From contig OZ252019.1 of assembly GCA_965247435.1 (NCBI GenBank), positions 2,418,001-2,482,000 of the forward strand: a stretch of DNA of 64,000 bases, in the 5' to 3' direction. Every line of letters begins with the position of its first letter. The stretch's first letter is position 1. Under the pieces are notes generated by a model. That model was not told where the DNA came from. It worked only from the letters and a program-made list of their open reading frames with translations, and did not search any database. The position numbers and the translations under genes were made by a program. The stretch comes from Ilyomonas sp965247435 (GTDB taxonomy: Bacteria > Bacteroidota > Bacteroidia > Chitinophagales > Chitinophagaceae). This document shows positions 28,032 through 38,600 of this stretch, in pieces.

Positions 28032-29732
28032 ATGAAAGGCCTAACCATATTCCTGTCTTTATACTTTCTTATTTCTGCTGCCTGTGCACAACAGTTTTAT
28101 CAGCAACCGCCCCCGGCGCAGCATTGGGTGGACAGTGTGTACAGCAAGCTGTCGAAAAAAGAAAAGATAGCACAGTTGATGGTGGTGCGGCTGAGTGAAC
28201 GAACACCGAACGGGGTGTTATTTTATGACGCCAAAGTAGATAGCAACATTCGGAAGTATAATATCGGCGCGGTGTGTCTTTTCCAGGGCAGCCCCGTACA
28301 GCAGGCAGGCTTTATTAATCAGTTTCAGCAACACGCAAAAACGCCCATCCTGTTTTGCATTGATGGCGAAACCGGCGTAGGCATGCGCTACGACAGCGTA
28401 GCCAAATTTCCGGACCAGCTAACGATTGGCGCTGTTAACGATACTACGCTGGTAAACACAATTGGTAAAGCCATTGGCAGGCAGTGCCGGCGAACCGGTG
28501 TGCAGGTAGATTATGCGCCGGTGGTGGACATTAACAACAACCCCGATAACCCGGTTATCAATTTCCGCTCGCTGGGCGAAGACAAATATAAAGTTGCTGC
28601 TTATGGCATCCAGCTAATGCGGGGTATGCAAAGCGAAGGTATTATGGCTTGTGCGAAACACTTTCCCGGCCATGGTGATGTGGCTGTGGATTCTCATTTC
28701 GATCTGCCGGTGATCAATAAATCGCTGGCGCAGTTAGATTCACTGGAACTGTATCCGTTTAAGGCCGTATTCGATGCCGGCATTGGCAGCGTAATGATTG
28801 CGCACTTATCTATACCGGCCATTGATACTACCGCGCATTTACCTACTTCCCTATCACAAAAAAATGTAACCGGCTTGCTGCGCGAACAGTTGGGCTATAC
28901 GGGTATTTCTTTTACAGACGCCCTGGAAATGAAAGGCGTTTCCAAATATTACCCGCAAGGCAAAGCCGCTGTGCAATCGCTGAAAGCGGGCAATGATATG
29001 CTGTGCCTGCCCGGCGATGTGGAAGCCTGCATCAACGATATTTGTAAAGCAGTGCACCACCACGAATTGAAATGGGCAGCCATAGAAGCCAGTGTAAAGA
29101 AAGTATTACTGGTAAAGTATAACTTAGGATTAAATGCAGTCCGGCCGGTTAATACCGCAAACCTGACTGCCGATTTAAACGCGGAAGTGCCGGCCATACG
29201 GAAAGCAGTGGCTGCCAAAGCGATTACCCTGCTGAGCCTTGCCAACAAGAGCCTGCTGCCACTTGCCGGAGCTAAAAAAATAGCTTATGTAGGCATAGGA
29301 ATTAATGAGGCGAATGGGTTTGCTGCTGCCATACAACAGCAATACAATGCTGATGCTTACTACCTGGGTTACAAGGACAGCAGCGATAAAGTGGTTGCTA
29401 TAATGAGTGCATTACAAAATAATTACGATGCTATAATAATCGGCATTCACCAGTTAGGCAAGTATCCGTCTAACAATTTCGGAATAAGTAAAACAGCAAT
29501 TGATCTGCTGAACCGGGTACAACAAAATAATAATGTTATCCTTTTTGCTTTTGGCAATCCGTATGTGGTAAAGAATATGTGCATGGCGCCCAACCTTGTT
29601 GCCTGCTATGAGGACGATGTTATTTTTCAGGAAGCTGCGTTTGGTGTATTAAGCGGCACCGCCAAAGCCGGGGGCACGTTGCCGGTAACCGTTTGCACCA
29701 ACTATCAATATGGCAGCGGCATTGTACAATAG
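28032..29732 (+). CDS. Glycoside hydrolase family 3, beta-N-acetylhexosaminidase-like
   Basis: The ATG at 28032 gives 566 aa with a signal peptide (MKGLTIFLSLYFLISAACAQ); the frame is open 17 codons further but that start has no signal. The GH3 N-terminal TIM barrel is marked by DYAPVVDINNNPDNPVI, the NagZ-type KHFPGHGD loop near residue 210 (its His is the general acid/base in NagZ enzymes) and SFTDALEMKG with the candidate nucleophile Asp near 295. A GH3 C-terminal-like domain follows. The family releases GlcNAc from muropeptides or chitin fragments. No serine-hydrolase domain is fused, unlike some Bacteroidetes homologues. Export suggests a periplasmic or surface role. It ends exactly where convergent miaA ends. 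Confidence 0.85.
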   Translation: MKGLTIFLSLYFLISAACAQQFYQQPPPAQHWVDSVYSKLSKKEKIAQLMVVRLSERTPNGVLFYDAKVDSNIRKYNIGAVCLFQGSPVQQAGFINQFQQHAKTPILFCIDGETGVGMRYDSVAKFPDQLTIGAVNDTTLVNTIGKAIGRQCRRTGVQVDYAPVVDINNNPDNPVINFRSLGEDKYKVAAYGIQLMRGMQSEGIMACAKHFPGHGDVAVDSHFDLPVINKSLAQLDSLELYPFKAVFDAGIGSVMIAHLSIPAIDTTAHLPTSLSQKNVTGLLREQLGYTGISFTDALEMKGVSKYYPQGKAAVQSLKAGNDMLCLPGDVEACINDICKAVHHHELKWAAIEASVKKVLLVKYNLGLNAVRPVNTANLTADLNAEVPAIRKAVAAKAITLLSLANKSLLPLAGAKKIAYVGIGINEANGFAAAIQQQYNADAYYLGYKDSSDKVVAIMSALQNNYDAIIIGIHQLGKYPSNNFGISKTAIDLLNRVQQNNNVILFAFGNPYVVKNMCMAPNLVACYEDDVIFQEAAFGVLSGTAKAGGTLPVTVCTNYQYGSGIVQ

Positions 29733-30731
29733 TTACTGCGGCAGCTTACTCTTAACATAAGCAATTATACCATCATAATCGTCCGGTGGAAACCATGTAA
29801 ACTGCGGGTCTTTTTTAAACCAGGTGAGCTGCCGCTTGGCATAATGCCTCGTGTTTTGCTGAATATTATTTATAGCCTGTTGCAGCGATACTTTTCCATC
29901 GAAAAAATTAAATAGTTCTTTATAGCCTACCGTTTGCAACGCATTCAAATGCTTGTAGGGCAACAAGCTTTTTACTTCATCAACAAGCCCGCCTTTCACC
30001 ATTTCCTCCACGCGCAGGTTAATGCGCTGATAAAGGATGTCGCGCGAAAGCTCAAGACCGATTTTTATAATATTGAACGGCCGGCTGGCCGGTGTTTTAT
30101 TCCGGAAGGCAGCGATTGATTTCCCGGTTGCATACAATACTTCGAGCGCGCGCATTAATCGGTGCGGGTTTTGCTGCTCGGCGGTTTGCCAGAACAGCGG
30201 ATCTTTTTGTTGTAATTCGTTTTGAAGAAAAGCAATACCCTCATATTTATAACGAAGTAAAATACGTTGCCGCACATCATCGGGTATCTCCGGGATTGCA
30301 TCGAGGCCTTCGCAAAAAGACCTGATGTACAAGCCGGTTCCGCCGGCCATCACGGCAATATTGGAATGTGTAAATATGCTCTTCAGCGATAGTAATGCAT
30401 ATTGTTCAAAAGTAGCTGCCGTAACATTTTCTGTAACTGAATGGGAATTAATAAAATAATGCCGTACCGCTGCAAGCTCCGCTGCACCTGGCTTTGCAAC
30501 ACCGATGCTTAACTCTTTGAAGCATTGGCGCGAATCGGCGGAGAGTATATCCGTTTTATAATGCTGCGCTATCTGTATAGCAAGACTTGTTTTGCCAACG
30601 GCTGTTGGCCCGGCGATGATAATAACAGTATGTGGATGAAAAAGGTACAAAACAATAAGAACAATACTAAACGTTAGTGTCGTAAGTTTCAATCGCAATA
30701 CGATAGCTGGCACATCGTTTTGTGCAAGCAA
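29733..30731 (-). CDS. miaA: tRNA dimethylallyltransferase
   Basis: MiaA transfers a dimethylallyl group to A37 of tRNAs that read UNN codons. The P-loop IIIAGPTAVGKTSLA, the substrate motif SADSRQCFKELSIGVAKP and GGTGLYIRSFCEG are all present, along with the C-terminal YAKRQLTWFKKD tRNA-binding stretch. The core begins near residue 36 of the 332-aa frame; the preceding residues (LTTLTFSIVLIVLYLFHPH) look like untranslated sequence. A TTG giving MYLFHPHTVIIIAGP is a more natural start than the TTG at 30731, and no in-frame ATG exists. It lies 30 bp downstream of the sigma-54-type regulator on the same strand and its stop abuts the convergent GH3 gene. Confidence 0.92.
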   Translation of the reverse strand: MLAQNDVPAIVLRLKLTTLTFSIVLIVLYLFHPHTVIIIAGPTAVGKTSLAIQIAQHYKTDILSADSRQCFKELSIGVAKPGAAELAAVRHYFINSHSVTENVTAATFEQYALLSLKSIFTHSNIAVMAGGTGLYIRSFCEGLDAIPEIPDDVRQRILLRYKYEGIAFLQNELQQKDPLFWQTAEQQNPHRLMRALEVLYATGKSIAAFRNKTPASRPFNIIKIGLELSRDILYQRINLRVEEMVKGGLVDEVKSLLPYKHLNALQTVGYKELFNFFDGKVSLQQAINNIQQNTRHYAKRQLTWFKKDPQFTWFPPDDYDGIIAYVKSKLPQ

Positions 30732-30761
30732 GGCCGGAGAAGGATTAGCTATAACGATGTA

Positions 30762-31922
30762 CTACTTGGAAAACACGTAGCTCGTGATGTCTTCAAGCAT
30801 AATCGTAGCGCCGGAAAGAATCACCAGCCTTTCCACTACATTGTTCAGCTCGCGGATATTGCCGGTCCAGTTATGATGGATCAAAGCGTCCATTGCCCGG
30901 TCGCTGATTTCTTTTACCGGTTGGTTGTATTCTTCTGCTATGTCGGTTAAAAACTTATTGACGAGCAGCGGTATGTCCTGGCGGCGTTCGTTAAGCGATG
31001 GCACATGAATCAAGATTACACTCAGGCGATGATACAAATCGAGCCGGAAATTTTTGGCATCCACTTCCTTCATCAGGTCTTTGTTGGTGGCCGTTACAAT
31101 ACGTACATCCACATCAATTTCCTTATCGCCGCCTACACGTGTTATCCGGCCTTCCTGCAAGGCCCGCAATACTTTCGCCTGTGCGCTTAAGCTCATGTCC
31201 CCTACTTCGTCCAAAAAGAGCGTACCGCCATTGGCCTGCTCAAACTTGCCGATCCGTTGTTTGATAGCAGAAGTAAAAGAGCCTTTTTCGTGTCCGAACA
31301 ATTCACTTTCAATCAGTTCGCTGGGGATGGCCGCACAGTTTACTTCTACCAGCGCATTGCTGCTGCGCGGACTTTTGTGGTGTATCCATCGTGCCACCAA
31401 TTCTTTGCCCGACCCGTTTTCACCCGTTATCAGCACGCGCGCATCTGTTGGCGCCACTTTATCAATCGTTTCTTTTATCCGGGTAATACCTTCCGACTCG
31501 CCGATCATTTCCTGTACGCGGCTGATCTTCTTTTTTAACACCCGCGTTTCTTTGCTCAGCGAGCCTTTGTCCATGGCATTGCGGATGGTAATCAACATCC
31601 GGTTGAGATCGGGTGGCTTCGAGATATAATCGAACGCGCCTTTCTTCACCGCTTCCACCGCCGTTTCAATTGTACCATGCCCGCTGATCATAATTACCGG
31701 CACATCCGGATTGGCAGCATTGGCCTTCGCCAGAAATTCCATGCCATCGAGTTTTGGCATTTTAATATCGCAAAGCACCACATCGAAACTTTTATCGTTA
31801 AACATTTTCAAACCCTCTTCCCCATCGGCCGCTTCCTTTACTTTAAATCCTTCGTAGGTAAGGATTTCCTGTAAGGTTTTGCGGATCGCTTTCTCATCGT
31901 CTATTAATAAAATACTCGACAT
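30762..31922 (-). CDS. Sigma-54-type response regulator lacking a DNA-binding domain
   Basis: The 386-aa protein joins a receiver (phospho-acceptor Asp52 in VVLCDIKMP; DD at 8-9; Lys102 in YISKPPD) to an AAA+ domain of the NtrC class: Walker A GENGSGKE (167-174), Walker B GGTLFLDEVGD (232-242) and an arginine-finger region near FRLDLYHRL. The sigma-54 contact loop reads GSFTSA (214-219) instead of GAFTGA. The chain ends 26 residues after NWTGNIRELNNVVERLV, so the Fis-type helix-turn-helix is missing. It may act from solution on sigma-54 holoenzyme or have another target. miaA follows in the same direction; tatD is divergent. Confidence 0.88.
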   Translation of the reverse strand: MSSILLIDDEKAIRKTLQEILTYEGFKVKEAADGEEGLKMFNDKSFDVVLCDIKMPKLDGMEFLAKANAANPDVPVIMISGHGTIETAVEAVKKGAFDYISKPPDLNRMLITIRNAMDKGSLSKETRVLKKKISRVQEMIGESEGITRIKETIDKVAPTDARVLITGENGSGKELVARWIHHKSPRSSNALVEVNCAAIPSELIESELFGHEKGSFTSAIKQRIGKFEQANGGTLFLDEVGDMSLSAQAKVLRALQEGRITRVGGDKEIDVDVRIVTATNKDLMKEVDAKNFRLDLYHRLSVILIHVPSLNERRQDIPLLVNKFLTDIAEEYNQPVKEISDRAMDALIHHNWTGNIRELNNVVERLVILSGATIMLEDITSYVFSK

Positions 31923-32008
31923 GCTTTATTTAAAATTTTAGAAAAATAACGCGGTAAAACTAAACTAATTTTATGGCGTGTTGTAAGTTTAAAAGTGCAT
32001 TAACATAT

Positions 32009-32773
32009 ATGAGACTGATTGATACGCATTGTCATTTATATAGCGAAGAATTTAAAAACGACCTAACTGATTTATTAGCAAGAGCAAAAGAAGCCGGCGT
32101 TGAAAAATTTTACCTGCCGGCGGTTGATAGCAACGCTTTGCAGGCAATGCTGGCACTGGAAGCAAAGCACGCAGAATGTGTTGCAATGATCGGCCTGCAT
32201 CCCTGTCATGTAACCGCCAATTACAAACAAGAGCTGGCCGTTGTGGAAGAATGGCTGCACAAAAGATCCTTTGCTGCGGTTGGAGAGATAGGATTAGACT
32301 ATTACTGGAGCACCGAATTTGCAGCGCAGCAGGGCGAGGCTTTTAGTATGCAGATGCAATGGGCGCTACAGCAGAAGATGCCCATCGTTATACATACCAG
32401 AAACGCGATGCGGCAAACCATTGATGTGGTAAAGCCTTTTGCAGATATGGGTTTGCGGGGTATTTTCCATTGCTTTGGCGGTGACGAAAACGATGCACTG
32501 GAAATTATTGCTATGGGATTTTACTTAGGCATCGGCGGTGTAGTAACGTATAAAAAAAGCGTTTTACCGGAAGCGTTGAAAAATATCCCGTTGGAGCACC
32601 TGGTGCTGGAAACCGATGCACCTTACCTGCCGCCGGTTCCCTATCGTGGCAAACGCAACGAAAGCAGCTATCTAACATTCATTGCTCAAAAGCTGGCAGC
32701 GGTAAAAAATACAACGGTAGAAGAAGTGGCCGCCATTACAACTGCCAATGCAGAAAAAATTTTCGGCCGCTAA
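32009..32773 (+). CDS. TatD-family metal-dependent hydrolase
   Basis: Starting at the ATG of 32009 (MRLIDTHCHLYSEEF) the protein has 254 aa, the usual length. Metal ligands of the TatD amidohydrolase fold are in order: H-x-H in DTHCHL, Glu in AVGEIGLDYYW, His in VIHTRNA, His in IFHCFGG and Asp in ETDAPYLPP. TatD enzymes are Mg-dependent DNases or exonucleases in DNA repair and RNA quality control. An earlier in-frame start at 31973 would add twelve residues without family support. It is divergent from the response regulator and followed by tRNA-Ser. Confidence 0.9.
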   Translation: MRLIDTHCHLYSEEFKNDLTDLLARAKEAGVEKFYLPAVDSNALQAMLALEAKHAECVAMIGLHPCHVTANYKQELAVVEEWLHKRSFAAVGEIGLDYYWSTEFAAQQGEAFSMQMQWALQQKMPIVIHTRNAMRQTIDVVKPFADMGLRGIFHCFGGDENDALEIIAMGFYLGIGGVVTYKKSVLPEALKNIPLEHLVLETDAPYLPPVPYRGKRNESSYLTFIAQKLAAVKNTTVEEVAAITTANAEKIFGR

Positions 32774-32807
32774 CGCCGGAAGCGCTTATTTTGCAGCCCG
32801 GTTTTTT

Positions 32808-32894
32808 GGAGACTTGTCCGAGTGGTTGAAGGAGCACGCCTGGAAAGTGTGTATACTCGAAAGGGTATCAAGGGTTCGAATCCCTTAGTCTCCG
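32808..32894 (+). tRNA. tRNA-Ser (anticodon GGA)
   Basis: Acceptor arms GGAGACT and AGTCTCC pair perfectly, with G as discriminator. The anticodon stem CACGC/GTGTG encloses the loop CTGGAAA, giving anticodon GGA. A long variable arm (about 16-17 nt, TATACTCGAAAGGGTAT) and the T-loop GTTCGAATC mark a class II serine tRNA. CCA is not encoded. A possible -7 element (TTATTTTG) lies about 20 nt upstream. Confidence 0.95.
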
Positions 32895-32927
32895 CTGATA
32901 ATTTTAACTTCGTTTATTTAAGATGAG

Positions 32928-32963
32928 AAAGCCTGTAAACATACTGCTGTACAGGCTTTTTTT
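32928..32963 (+). terminator. Terminator after tRNA-Ser
   Basis: AAAGCCTGTA pairs with TACAGGCTTT across a 12-nt loop and the 3' arm runs into seven T residues. It begins 34 bp beyond the tRNA 3' end. Confidence 0.8.
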
Positions 32964-33079
32964 AATACTTCTGCCGCTCCCGGAAGTGGTACACTTATAA
33001 GCGTTGTACTGGCAATATCCTTACCTTACAATGCCCCATAATTTCAAATTAACCTAAAAAACAATCCATTCTAAGCGCA

Positions 33080-33814
33080 ATGAATACAAAAAAAGCGATT
33101 CTTGAAGTCTGTGCCTTTCATATAGATTCCTGCATCATTGCAGAGCGTGCGGGCGCTGCAAGGGTGGAATTGTGCGACAACCCAATCGAAGGCGGCACCA
33201 CACCAAGTTACGGAACTATAAAGATGGCAAGAGAAAAGACAACCATCCGGCTCTATCCTATCATAAGGCCAAGATCTGGCAACTACTTTTATAATGAGCA
33301 CGAGTTTGCTATCTTAAAAGCAGACATTGAAATATGTAAACAGCTTGGTTGCGATGGTATATCGGTAGGCATACAAAAAAGAGACGCTACTATTGACACC
33401 GAACGCCTGAAACGCATAGTAGAATGGGCAGGGCCTATGGGTGTTACGTGTAACCGGGTTTTTGATTGTGCGCCTGATCCGTTTAAAGCCCTGGAAGATA
33501 TAATTAGCTGCGGCTGCGAGCGGGTACTTACCTCCGGCCAGAAATCTGCAGCCCCGGACGCGGCGGTATTGCTTGCGCAATTGGTAAAAACAGCCGGCGA
33601 CCGTATTATCATCATGCCCGGCGCCGGCGTTAAGTCTTCCAATATAAAAACACTACAAGCTGATAGCGGAGCGCAGGAGTTTCATTCATCAGCACGCACA
33701 ATAGCGCCTAACCCTGTTACTTACCTCAACCGGGAAGTAAGTGATTATGGTAATGTATATCTGGCAGAGGAAAGCGAAGTAAAAGCAATGGTGGTTGCAT
33801 TACAAGGAGCTTGA
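33080..33814 (+). CDS. cutC: CutC family protein (copper homeostasis)
   Basis: The 244-aa protein matches CutC along its whole length: LEVCAFHIDSCIIAERAGAARVELCDNP at the N-terminus, the GGTTPSYGTI loop, YPIIRPRSGNYFYNEHE, and the late FHSSARTIAP motif. CutC adopts a TIM barrel and has been linked to copper tolerance, though its biochemical activity is uncertain. The gene stands alone between tRNA-Ser and the SusCD locus and shares a bidirectional terminator with susD. No copper ATPase or chaperone gene is nearby. Confidence 0.88.
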   Translation: MNTKKAILEVCAFHIDSCIIAERAGAARVELCDNPIEGGTTPSYGTIKMAREKTTIRLYPIIRPRSGNYFYNEHEFAILKADIEICKQLGCDGISVGIQKRDATIDTERLKRIVEWAGPMGVTCNRVFDCAPDPFKALEDIISCGCERVLTSGQKSAAPDAAVLLAQLVKTAGDRIIIMPGAGVKSSNIKTLQADSGAQEFHSSARTIAPNPVTYLNREVSDYGNVYLAEESEVKAMVVALQGA

Positions 33815-33857
33815 TACGTAATAAGCCCGAAAAAGGCACGTCTTTCCACACTTCAAT

Positions 33858-33890
33858 AAAACAGCCGGCTGCATCTGTAGCCGGCTGTTT
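33858..33890. terminator. Bidirectional terminator between cutC and susD
   Basis: AAACAGCCGGCT and AGCCGGCTGTTT form a 12-bp perfect stem with an 8-nt loop. It lies between the convergent ends of the two genes. Confidence 0.8.
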
Positions 33891-33902
33891 CGTTTGCGGT
33901 GA

Positions 33903-35612
33903 TTAATCTCCTTCTCCAAAATCAGGAGCCGGCTTGTCGTACCAGACGCGCTGACTGCTCAATGCCGGCAGATCCTGCGCATTGGGCGTAAATCCCTGGT
34001 CCTGCATGGCAGCTTCCCAGTTTTGACGGTTGGTTTCGCCGGGGTCGAGTGTCCAGAATCTTCGCGGGATGGTTTCGTTCATTGGATCTCTCGGATAATA
34101 ACCGGAATTCTTTTTAGGATAACCCGTTCGCCTGCAAAAAACAAAAGCTTCGTTAGGATTGCGGAAGAAATTAAGATGCTCCTGTATATAAATCCTTTCC
34201 AGATCGTTAATGCCGTTCAGTTTTATATTATCGTTCTGCAGGTAAGCAGTTATCTCCGTTTCTCCGCTTCCGCTGTACGCAGTTGCAGAACCTGCTACTA
34301 CGGCTATATCGTTCATTGTTTGTATCGAAGCGGTAATGCCCCTGTTGTACCAGTCTGCGGCTGTACCATTGGTACTTACGCTGCCGGCATATCCTTTTTG
34401 TATAAACTCTGCAATGGTCAAATCAACCTCGGCGGCGGTTACAGCCACTTCTTTATATAAGCCGCTCGTTATGCCGTTGTAGCGGGGCGAGAAGAACTTT
34501 CTGTTTACGGGAGAAATTAAAAAATAGTTGGTTGTGGAATTACCGGCGTTGCTGTTGCCTACGGGAAAAGGATTTTTAAGATAAGCCGCGATGGTTGGCT
34601 GCGTAGTAAAATCGGCCGGACCGCCCTGGTACATGATCAGCGGATCGTTAGCGTCTATAAAGGATGGAAGGCTGGTGTTGTACTTGCTTAGTGTGTCTTT
34701 ATAACTGCCCTGCAAGCCATTCGCTTCAAAATAAATAAAGAGCCTTGGATCTGCTGCTTTCTTCATGAAATTAACGACCGGAATGGTAGCAAAGCGCTGA
34801 CTGCGGTACGTTATTTCGCCGCCGCCGCCGAAAGGAAAATAGTCTTCATTGGTATAGGTCAACTGGTCGGCTGCTGACACAATGGGCCCGGTTGCATTTT
34901 GCATCACTTCCTGAAATACCTGTTTGGTTTTATCGTTTTCCTGCAGTTCAAGGCGTGCCGCTATTCTCAGCTTTAAAGAATTGGCCAGTTTTACCCATTT
35001 TGTCCAATCGCTTTTATAATATACATCCGCATCCCCATACGCCAATTGTGTAGTTGCATTTTCCGAAAGCACTGCAATAGCATCGTTTAGCTGAGCAAGC
35101 CATATATCAAACAATTGCTGCTGCGTGTTGTATTGCGGATTAAATACGCCTTCGGTTCTGCCTTGTATAGCTTCTTCGTACGGGATAGAGCCATTCATAT
35201 CCGTAACTTTTATACCATGCAGTATCTGCAGCACGTATGTTACGGCCTTCATCTTCTGATAACTGGCGCTATCAGGTTTGGCCGCTATCTGGTTTCGTAT
35301 TTCTACTAAATTAGGAAGTATTTGCTGGTAGTAGGTGTTGTACCGCAGGTTTACATTGCCCGTCAATTCGTAGGGATCGGTGGTGAGATGCTGGGTAAAG
35401 CGTAACAATTGTTCCATACTTTCCCATATCCACTCCGTGTATTGGTACTTCATTAGCTGGTCTTCGGCGTAGGTAAGCAAATAGCCTACGTCGGGCTTGG
35501 TTACGATACTTGGATTGGTATTTATTTCACCAAAATTTTTCTTGCACGAAACCGTAAGCACAGCGGCACAAAACAGTACAGCTCCGGTCTTATATAGTTT
35601 ATGATGATACAT
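33903..35612 (-). CDS. SusD/RagB-family surface lipoprotein
   Basis: This 569-aa lipoprotein has a signal ending LTVSCKKN, with the lipidated Cys near residue 23. The body fits the SusD-like_2 group: FGEINTNPSIVTKPDVGYLLTYAE, YQQILPNLVEIRNQ, LQILHGIKVTDMNGSIPYEEA and SDWTKWVKLANSLKLRIAARL. SusD-like proteins form the lid of the SusC transporter and capture ligand at the surface. The susC-like gene is 32 bp upstream on the same strand. No glycoside hydrolase or sulfatase gene accompanies the pair, so it may import peptides or an uncommon glycan. Confidence 0.92.
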   Translation of the reverse strand: MYHHKLYKTGAVLFCAAVLTVSCKKNFGEINTNPSIVTKPDVGYLLTYAEDQLMKYQYTEWIWESMEQLLRFTQHLTTDPYELTGNVNLRYNTYYQQILPNLVEIRNQIAAKPDSASYQKMKAVTYVLQILHGIKVTDMNGSIPYEEAIQGRTEGVFNPQYNTQQQLFDIWLAQLNDAIAVLSENATTQLAYGDADVYYKSDWTKWVKLANSLKLRIAARLELQENDKTKQVFQEVMQNATGPIVSAADQLTYTNEDYFPFGGGGEITYRSQRFATIPVVNFMKKAADPRLFIYFEANGLQGSYKDTLSKYNTSLPSFIDANDPLIMYQGGPADFTTQPTIAAYLKNPFPVGNSNAGNSTTNYFLISPVNRKFFSPRYNGITSGLYKEVAVTAAEVDLTIAEFIQKGYAGSVSTNGTAADWYNRGITASIQTMNDIAVVAGSATAYSGSGETEITAYLQNDNIKLNGINDLERIYIQEHLNFFRNPNEAFVFCRRTGYPKKNSGYYPRDPMNETIPRRFWTLDPGETNRQNWEAAMQDQGFTPNAQDLPALSSQRVWYDKPAPDFGEGD

Positions 35613-35644
35613 GTTGAATAAATTATATGGTTGAAAAATAATTT

Positions 35645-38600
35645 CTAAAACGAAGCCCGCAACGTAAAGCTAATATTTCTCGTTTTCGGCAGAAAACCAT
35701 TCTCGCCCGAGAACGCTGTATTATTGGAGTTGTTGGAAGCCGGGTTAAAATTGTAAGGCAGCGTTTGATACAGGTACAGCAGATCGCGGCCAATGATTGC
35801 CAGCGACAAATTATTCAGCTTTAATTTCCGGGCTATTTCTTTTGGAAAATTATAGCTGATGGCTACCTGTCTTAATGCTATCCAGGTATTTTCAAGCACC
35901 CAGTAATCGGATACGCCGGTAGAGGAAGAGCCGTAGCGATAAAAAAACTGTGGAGTGTGCGTAGGTTCTACATACCCTTTGTCATAAGCTTCTTTAAACG
36001 TCATGCCGCCAACGTCCACCTGCGTACCGTCTGCCTGCGTAACCGTTTGTCCCGGCTGAAAAACGCCGTCCACTATCCGGCCGTCATCATACGTCTTTCC
36101 GTCGTAGGCGCTTGTCCAGGTGATGCCGCCGGTTGCCTCATCGCGGCCATGAACAGAGTTGGGAAACACGCCCGAGTGCGTACCTAAGCGGTAACTTAAC
36201 AGTGCGAAATCGCCGCCTACTTTAGCATCCACCAAAATATTTAGGCTAAAGCTTTTATAGTTAAATGTATTGTCCCAGCCGCCCCGGAATTTGGCATTCA
36301 TATCGCCTACATCCTGCCAAACATTGCTGCGGGCGGGGAAAGCTGCCCGCGCATCGGCGCGCCAGGTAAGCAGGGGCAGTCCGTTTTTAGGATCGGCAAT
36401 GTTATTGCCGCTGCCATCCTTAGCCTGGTAGCCGGTAGAGTGGATCGTTGTTCGTAATACGCCATAAGAGCCGCCTACAATGGCCCAGGAACTGATCTCG
36501 CCCACATCGCTGCCCGGTAACCGGTATTCTGTTCTGCCCGGATACAATTCGAGTATCTTATTTCGGTTGCGGGAGAAATTCAAAGCTGTATTCCAGGTAA
36601 AAGAAGCCGTCTTTACCGGTGTTGCATCTATTGATAATTCGATGCCTTTGTTCTGGATATTGCCGGCATTGATTAAGATGGAAGTTACGCCCGATTCAAC
36701 CGGCGCCGGTATTTCCAGTATCTGGTCTTTTGTATTATCCTGGTACAGGGTTACATCAAAACCAACGCGGCTTTTAAGAAACCGCATCTCCAGCCCTGCT
36801 TCTCTTGCAAATTTACGCGATGGCCGAATGTTGGGTTGCAGTACAGCGTTGCTGCTATAGGTAGAAGCCGGTACCGTAACGCCGTTTGCCCGGCTGAAAC
36901 CATTGAATGCAAAGCCCGGATTTAATGCGAACGGATCGGTATCGGAGCCAAGCCAGGCAATATTGCCCCGCAGCTTTCCGTAGGAAATAAAAGAGGGCAG
37001 CGATTTAAACACTTCGGTAAAAATCCACGACAGGCTAATTGCCGGGTAGTTGTAAAAATTGTTGCCCGAACCATTGGTATAGGTTAAAGCCGATGACCAG
37101 TCGCCGCGCCAGGTAGTTTGCAGGAACAGTTGATTCTTATACGATAAATCGAGGCTGGCATACAGTGAATTGAACTTTTTGGAGCTGCTGATGCCGCCGC
37201 TTACGTTTGGCGGGTTTTTAGAGTTGGTAATAAAGTAATTACCGGGATAGTTAAGCCCGCCGCTTGTTTCCGAATAAGAATAGGTGTTTTCAAAACGCTG
37301 CATTTCTGCGCCGATATAACCCGATGCACTCAGGTCGGAGGTAATGTCTTTATCCAGCATCAGTAATGCCTTCAGAAACTTGCTTTGTTTCTGCTCAAAG
37401 CCCAATCCATACAAACCGCCGGTATAGTTTTTACCTTCCCCTAATTCTTTGTTTTCCCTTTTCGTATAAATATTATTGAAGTTGCCTTCCAGTATCAGTT
37501 TTGCCCACGAAGTAAGCTCGGCATTAATGGCTATCCGGCCACGCAGCAGTTGCTCATTCTGTAAATATTTATCGTTGAAAAGCGAAAACCAGAATCTTGA
37601 TTCCGGCGCTTTGTTTGGCTCATTCGGATCGTTTAAATCCGGCGCGCCGCCAAAGATGCTGGTATAATGTTCCGGCTGCATCCAGTATTCGGTATTATAA
37701 TTCCGCGGTATCATCCAGGTGTACATTTTACCGAAATTAAACGACCCGAAAGCATCTAAACCACCAAGCCGTGGCGGGTTCTGGCCTTTAAAGCTGCTGT
37801 AAGCCACGCCAGCATCTACAGAAATACGCCGCGTAAGCTGCTGGGTAGCCCGCAGATCGAATGCATCTTTATTAAATTCATTGGTTCTTACAATGCCATC
37901 GGCCTGGTTATGATTATAAGAGAGCCGGAAAGTAGATTTTTCGGTGCCGCCTTCGAGGGCCACGTTGGTATTGGTTCCAAACCCCTTTTGAAAAGCCTGG
38001 AGAAAGTTATCCGGCTGCGGTACGTACTTAGTTGGCGTGCCATCGTAGTTTCTTACATCCTGTCCCTCCATTCTCGGGCCCCAGTTTTCCAGTTCGCGGT
38101 AAATCTGGCGGTCTATATATTGCTCGCCCGATACCGGATCTACCGGAAACACTTTGGTAGTCCATGCTTCGTCGGGTTTATAGTTAGGATCGCGGTTATC
38201 GGTAAAGAATGCGCCTACTGTTCCGCCGCCAAAAATATTCTGAAACTTTGGGCCGGCATACAGGTCGGAAACGTTGACCGACTCATTGAGTGTAACGCCG
38301 ATACCTTTGTGGATGGAACCTTTTTTGGTGGTAATTAAGATAACGCCATTGATAGCCCGGCTGCCGTACAGTGCAGCAGCGGCAGAGCCTTTTAATACGG
38401 AAATAGACTCGAAGTCTTCGGGGTTAAGATTTTTAAAATCGTTGCCAAAGTCGCGCCCGGTGCCGCTAAACGTACCATTATCCATAATAACACCGTCTAT
38501 TACAAAAATGGGCTGGTTGTTGGTGCCAAGGGTTGAATTGCCGCGGATTAATATTTTGGAATTGCCAAACAATCCGCCGGCGCCCTGGTCTATCTGCACG

